The position numbers were made by a program, and so were the translations under genes. From Mycobacterium sp. DL (GTDB taxonomy: Bacteria; Actinomycetota; Actinomycetes; Mycobacteriales; Mycobacteriaceae), in NCBI RefSeq assembly GCF_039729195.1, contig NZ_CP155796.1, positions 1,922,001 to 1,986,000 on the forward strand: 64,000 nucleotides of DNA. Direction: 5' to 3'. Shown piece by piece: positions 61,942 to 64,000 of this stretch. A model generated the notes under the pieces. That model did not search any database and had not been told where the DNA came from. It saw only the letters and a list, made by a program, of their open reading frames with translations. The number at the start of each line of letters is the position of its first letter. The stretch's first letter is position 1.

Positions 61942-62303
61942 AGCGCCATCCCGAGCCACATGCCGGTGGCCGCCGCCACCAGACCGAGCGCGACGCTGAC
62001 AAAGATGTTGGCCGCTGCGAATCTGGCCTGACGTTCCTCGCCGAGTCGCTGGGTCTCCAGCATCCAGGTGGAGAACGTCGTGTACGAGCCGATCAATGCC
62101 GTGCCGGCCAGCAGGGCCACATCCGGCGGGAGCGCGAGGCCGGTGAGGAAACCGAGCACGAATGCGCCGCTGAGATTGACCACCAGGGTGCCGAACGGGA
62201 ACGAGCCCGCGGTGCGACGGGCCACCGTCCGGTCGACGAGAAAGCGCGCCACCGCGCCCACCCCGCCGAGGACCAGGACCCCGCTCCAAACCAGGACGCT
62301 CAT
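61938..62303 (-). CDS. crcB: CrcB/Fluc fluoride channel subunit 2
   Basis: The 121-residue protein has four membrane helices and the Fluc signature [13 protein letters not shown] at the N-terminus, [17 protein letters not shown] (channel Asn) and [17 protein letters not shown] (central Na+-site and Phe-box region). Actinobacterial Fluc channels are often heterodimers of two adjacent genes, as here with the copy at 62332-62730. It exports fluoride. The ATG at 62303 removes a short nonconserved extension of the longer frame. Confidence 0.93.
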   Translation of the reverse strand: MSVLVWSGVLVLGGVGAVARFLVDRTVARRTAGSFPFGTLVVNLSGAFVLGFLTGLALPPDVALLAGTALIGSYTTFSTWMLETQRLGEERQARFAAANIFVSVALGLVAAATGMWLGMAL

Positions 62304-62331
62304 CGCTTCCCTCTGCTCTTCGCGCAAGCGC

Positions 62332-62730
62332 TCATCGCTTCCCCACCCGGACCCGTCGCACCAGCATCGTGGCGGTGTACACGGCGATGAGGCCCGCGGT
62401 GATGCTGACCGTCGTATAAGCCACCGCCAACCCGTAGTGCCCGTGCTCGATCATCGAGATGGTCTCGACCTGCATCGTCGAGAACGTCGTCAGGCCGCCG
62501 CACAACCCCGTGCCGAGCAGCGGCCGGCGGTAGCTGGAGAGAGGCAGTCGCTCCAGCAGTCGGGTGGTGAAGTACCCGAGCAGGAACGCGCCGGCGATAT
62601 TCACCACGAACGTGGGCCACGGCCACCGCCCGGGATCCGGGGCGGCCAGCGTCTCGAAAGCAGCGCGGGACACCGCTCCCAGCGCCCCGCCGACGAATAC
62701 CGCGGCGAGTTCCCGCCGGTCGAAGGCCAT
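62332..62730 (-). CDS. crcB: CrcB/Fluc fluoride channel subunit 1
   Basis: The 132-residue four-helix protein carries [31 protein letters not shown] and [17 protein letters not shown], the same Fluc motifs as its neighbour with different side chains. It probably forms a heterodimer with subunit 2. It heads a three-gene set with crcB2 (28 bases downstream) and the DUF190 gene. The 63 bases upstream, before pgm, show no fluoride riboswitch fold that I can recognise. Confidence 0.93.
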   Translation of the reverse strand: MAFDRRELAAVFVGGALGAVSRAAFETLAAPDPGRWPWPTFVVNIAGAFLLGYFTTRLLERLPLSSYRRPLLGTGLCGGLTTFSTMQVETISMIEHGHYGLAVAYTTVSITAGLIAVYTATMLVRRVRVGKR

Positions 62731-62793
62731 GCCGGAAAGTATGCACACCCGGGTGGGTTCTTTGCGCGCCGCCGACGTAGCAGAATCAACCCC

Positions 62794-64000
62794 ATGGCTA
62801 ATCCCCGTGCCGGTCAGTTGGCGCAACCCGAGGACCTCATCGACGTGGCCGCGGTGGTGACGGCGTACTACACCGTTGCTCCCGATCCCGACAACGTCGA
62901 TCAACAGGTGGTGTTCGGCACCTCGGGGCATCGCGGATCGAGCCTGGACGCAGCCTTCAACGAGGCCCACATCCTGGCCACCACGCAGGCGATCGTCGAG
63001 TACCGCCGCGCACAGGGCACCACCGGACCGCTGTTCATCGGCCGCGACACCCATGCGCTCTCCGAGCCGGCGTGGGTCTCGGCGCTGGAGGTGCTGGCGG
63101 CCAACGACGTTGTGGCGATGATCGATTCGGCGGACCGATTCACCCCGACGCCGGCGGTCAGCCACGCCATCCTGTCGTTCAACCGGGGCCGCGACACCGA
63201 CCTCGCCGACGGGATCGTCGTCACGCCGTCGCACAACCCGCCCCGCGACGGCGGCTTCAAGTACAACCCGCCCAACGGTGGGCCGGCCGACAGTGACGCG
63301 ACCGGCGTCATCGCCGCCCGGGCCAACGAGATCCTGCGCGACGGGCTCAAGGCGGTCAAACGAGTACCGCTGGCCAAGGCGCTGAGCACCGCGCAGCACC
63401 ACGACTACCTCGACGCCTACGTCGCCGACCTGCCCAACATCATCGACATGCACGCGATCAGCGCGCAGGGCATCCGGATCGGCGCGGACCCACTCGGCGG
63501 TGCCAGCGTCGACTACTGGGGTGCCATCGCCGAACGCCACAACCTGGAGTTGACCGTCGTCAACCCACTCGTGGACGCGACGTGGCGCTTCATGACGCTC
63601 GACACCGACGGCAAGATCCGGATGGACTGCAGTTCCCCGAACGCCATGGCCAGCCTGATCGGCGGCATCGGGAACTACCAGATCGCCACCGGCAACGACC
63701 CCGACTCCGACCGGCACGGGATCGTCACCCCCGACGGCGGTCTGATGAACCCGAACCACTACCTCGCCGTGGCGATCGACTACCTGTACTCCAACCGTCC
63801 GGACTGGCCCGCCTCGATCGCGGTCGGCAAGACGGCGGTGAGTTCGTCGATCATCGACCGGGTGGTGGCCGGTCTGGGCCGCAAGCTCGTCGAGGTTCCG
63901 GTGGGCTTCAAGTGGTTCGTCGACGGATTGATCGGCGGGACCATCGGTTTCGGCGGCGAGGAGAGCGCCGGGGCATCCTTCCTGCGTCGCGACGGATCGG
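62794..64000 (+). CDS. pgm: Phosphoglucomutase, 3' partial
   Basis: The frame is open from ATG 62794 to the window end (402 codons, about three-quarters of the usual 545). Visible motifs are [19 protein letters not shown], the active-site [20 protein letters not shown] (phospho-Ser), the metal loop [17 protein letters not shown], and the substrate loop [17 protein letters not shown] at the edge. It interconverts glucose 1- and 6-phosphate, feeding glycogen and trehalose metabolism. It is divergent from the crcB set. Confidence 0.95.
   Translation, partial: MANPRAGQLAQPEDLIDVAAVVTAYYTVAPDPDNVDQQVVFGTSGHRGSSLDAAFNEAHILATTQAIVEYRRAQGTTGPLFIGRDTHALSEPAWVSALEVLAANDVVAMIDSADRFTPTPAVSHAILSFNRGRDTDLADGIVVTPSHNPPRDGGFKYNPPNGGPADSDATGVIAARANEILRDGLKAVKRVPLAKALSTAQHHDYLDAYVADLPNIIDMHAISAQGIRIGADPLGGASVDYWGAIAERHNLELTVVNPLVDATWRFMTLDTDGKIRMDCSSPNAMASLIGGIGNYQIATGNDPDSDRHGIVTPDGGLMNPNHYLAVAIDYLYSNRPDWPASIAVGKTAVSSSIIDRVVAGLGRKLVEVPVGFKWFVDGLIGGTIGFGGEESAGASFLRRDGS

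Noticed and set aside
62731..62793. Fluoride riboswitch upstream of crcB
   Set aside because: The 63-base gap is too short and shows no recognisable pseudoknot pattern; it is shared with the divergent pgm start.

Overview
The window looks like the chromosome of a rapidly growing mycobacterium (Mycolicibacterium type). It is GC-rich. It carries mycobactin genes mbtK, mbtL and mbtM, a DosS/DosT-type haem sensor kinase, WS/DGAT acyltransferases, a DUF222/13E12-type HNH protein, and counterparts of many Mycobacterium tuberculosis DosR-regulon genes (Rv1733c, Rv2005c, Rv2006, Rv2029c, Rv2030c, Rv2032, Rv3130c, Rv3134c types). Species cannot be fixed from sequence reading alone.

Positions 1-40.8 kb form a dormancy/hypoxia island. 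In order it holds: a ribosome-hibernation protein (5' cut by the window edge), universal stress proteins, an Rv1733c-type membrane protein, a P1B-5-type metal ATPase with a hemerythrin tail, a full arginine deiminase operon (arcDABC), a cupin and two FabH-like ketosynthases, a five-gene NAD-linked [NiFe] hydrogenase operon (hoxFUYHW), a DUF222-HNH gene plus an IS110-type element, a trehalose-phosphatase/GH65 fusion with PEP synthase, pfkB, two WS/DGAT genes, two SRPBCC-like paralogues around an Rv2030c-like gene broken by one stop codon, a DosS/DosT-like kinase, a SulP transporter, a flavin-fold protein and an Acg-type nitroreductase. I read a series of DosR-like 14-mers (consensus GGGACTWWAGTCCC), most of them followed after 23-24 bp by an xANNNT -10 element. 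Several of these promoters place the start site on the start codon, so leaderless messages are likely. The genes make a coherent low-oxygen programme: ATP from arginine, NADH disposal as H2, storage lipid and trehalose metabolism, translation arrest and redox sensing. No DosR response regulator and no hyp hydrogenase maturation genes lie in the window.

Positions 40.8-57.2 kb are more ordinary accessory sequence: a methyltransferase, a large LuxR/AAA regulator, small DUF4242 and SRPBCC proteins, a decayed FAD/Rieske oxidoreductase, and a striking overlapping three-gene operon (hybrid kinase/REC/PP2C/anti-sigma protein, STAS protein, proteasome-fold Ntn hydrolase with T1/D17/K33 spacing). These are followed by a hemolysin-III protein, a large secreted protein with Ig-like repeats, a HAD phosphatase, a repeat-bearing lipoprotein and small membrane proteins.

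Positions 57.2-64 kb hold a DUF808 protein, the mycobactin acylation genes mbtK, mbtM and mbtL with IdeR-like iron boxes (mbtN is absent here), a DUF190 protein with two CrcB fluoride channels, and the 5' part of phosphoglucomutase, cut by the window end.
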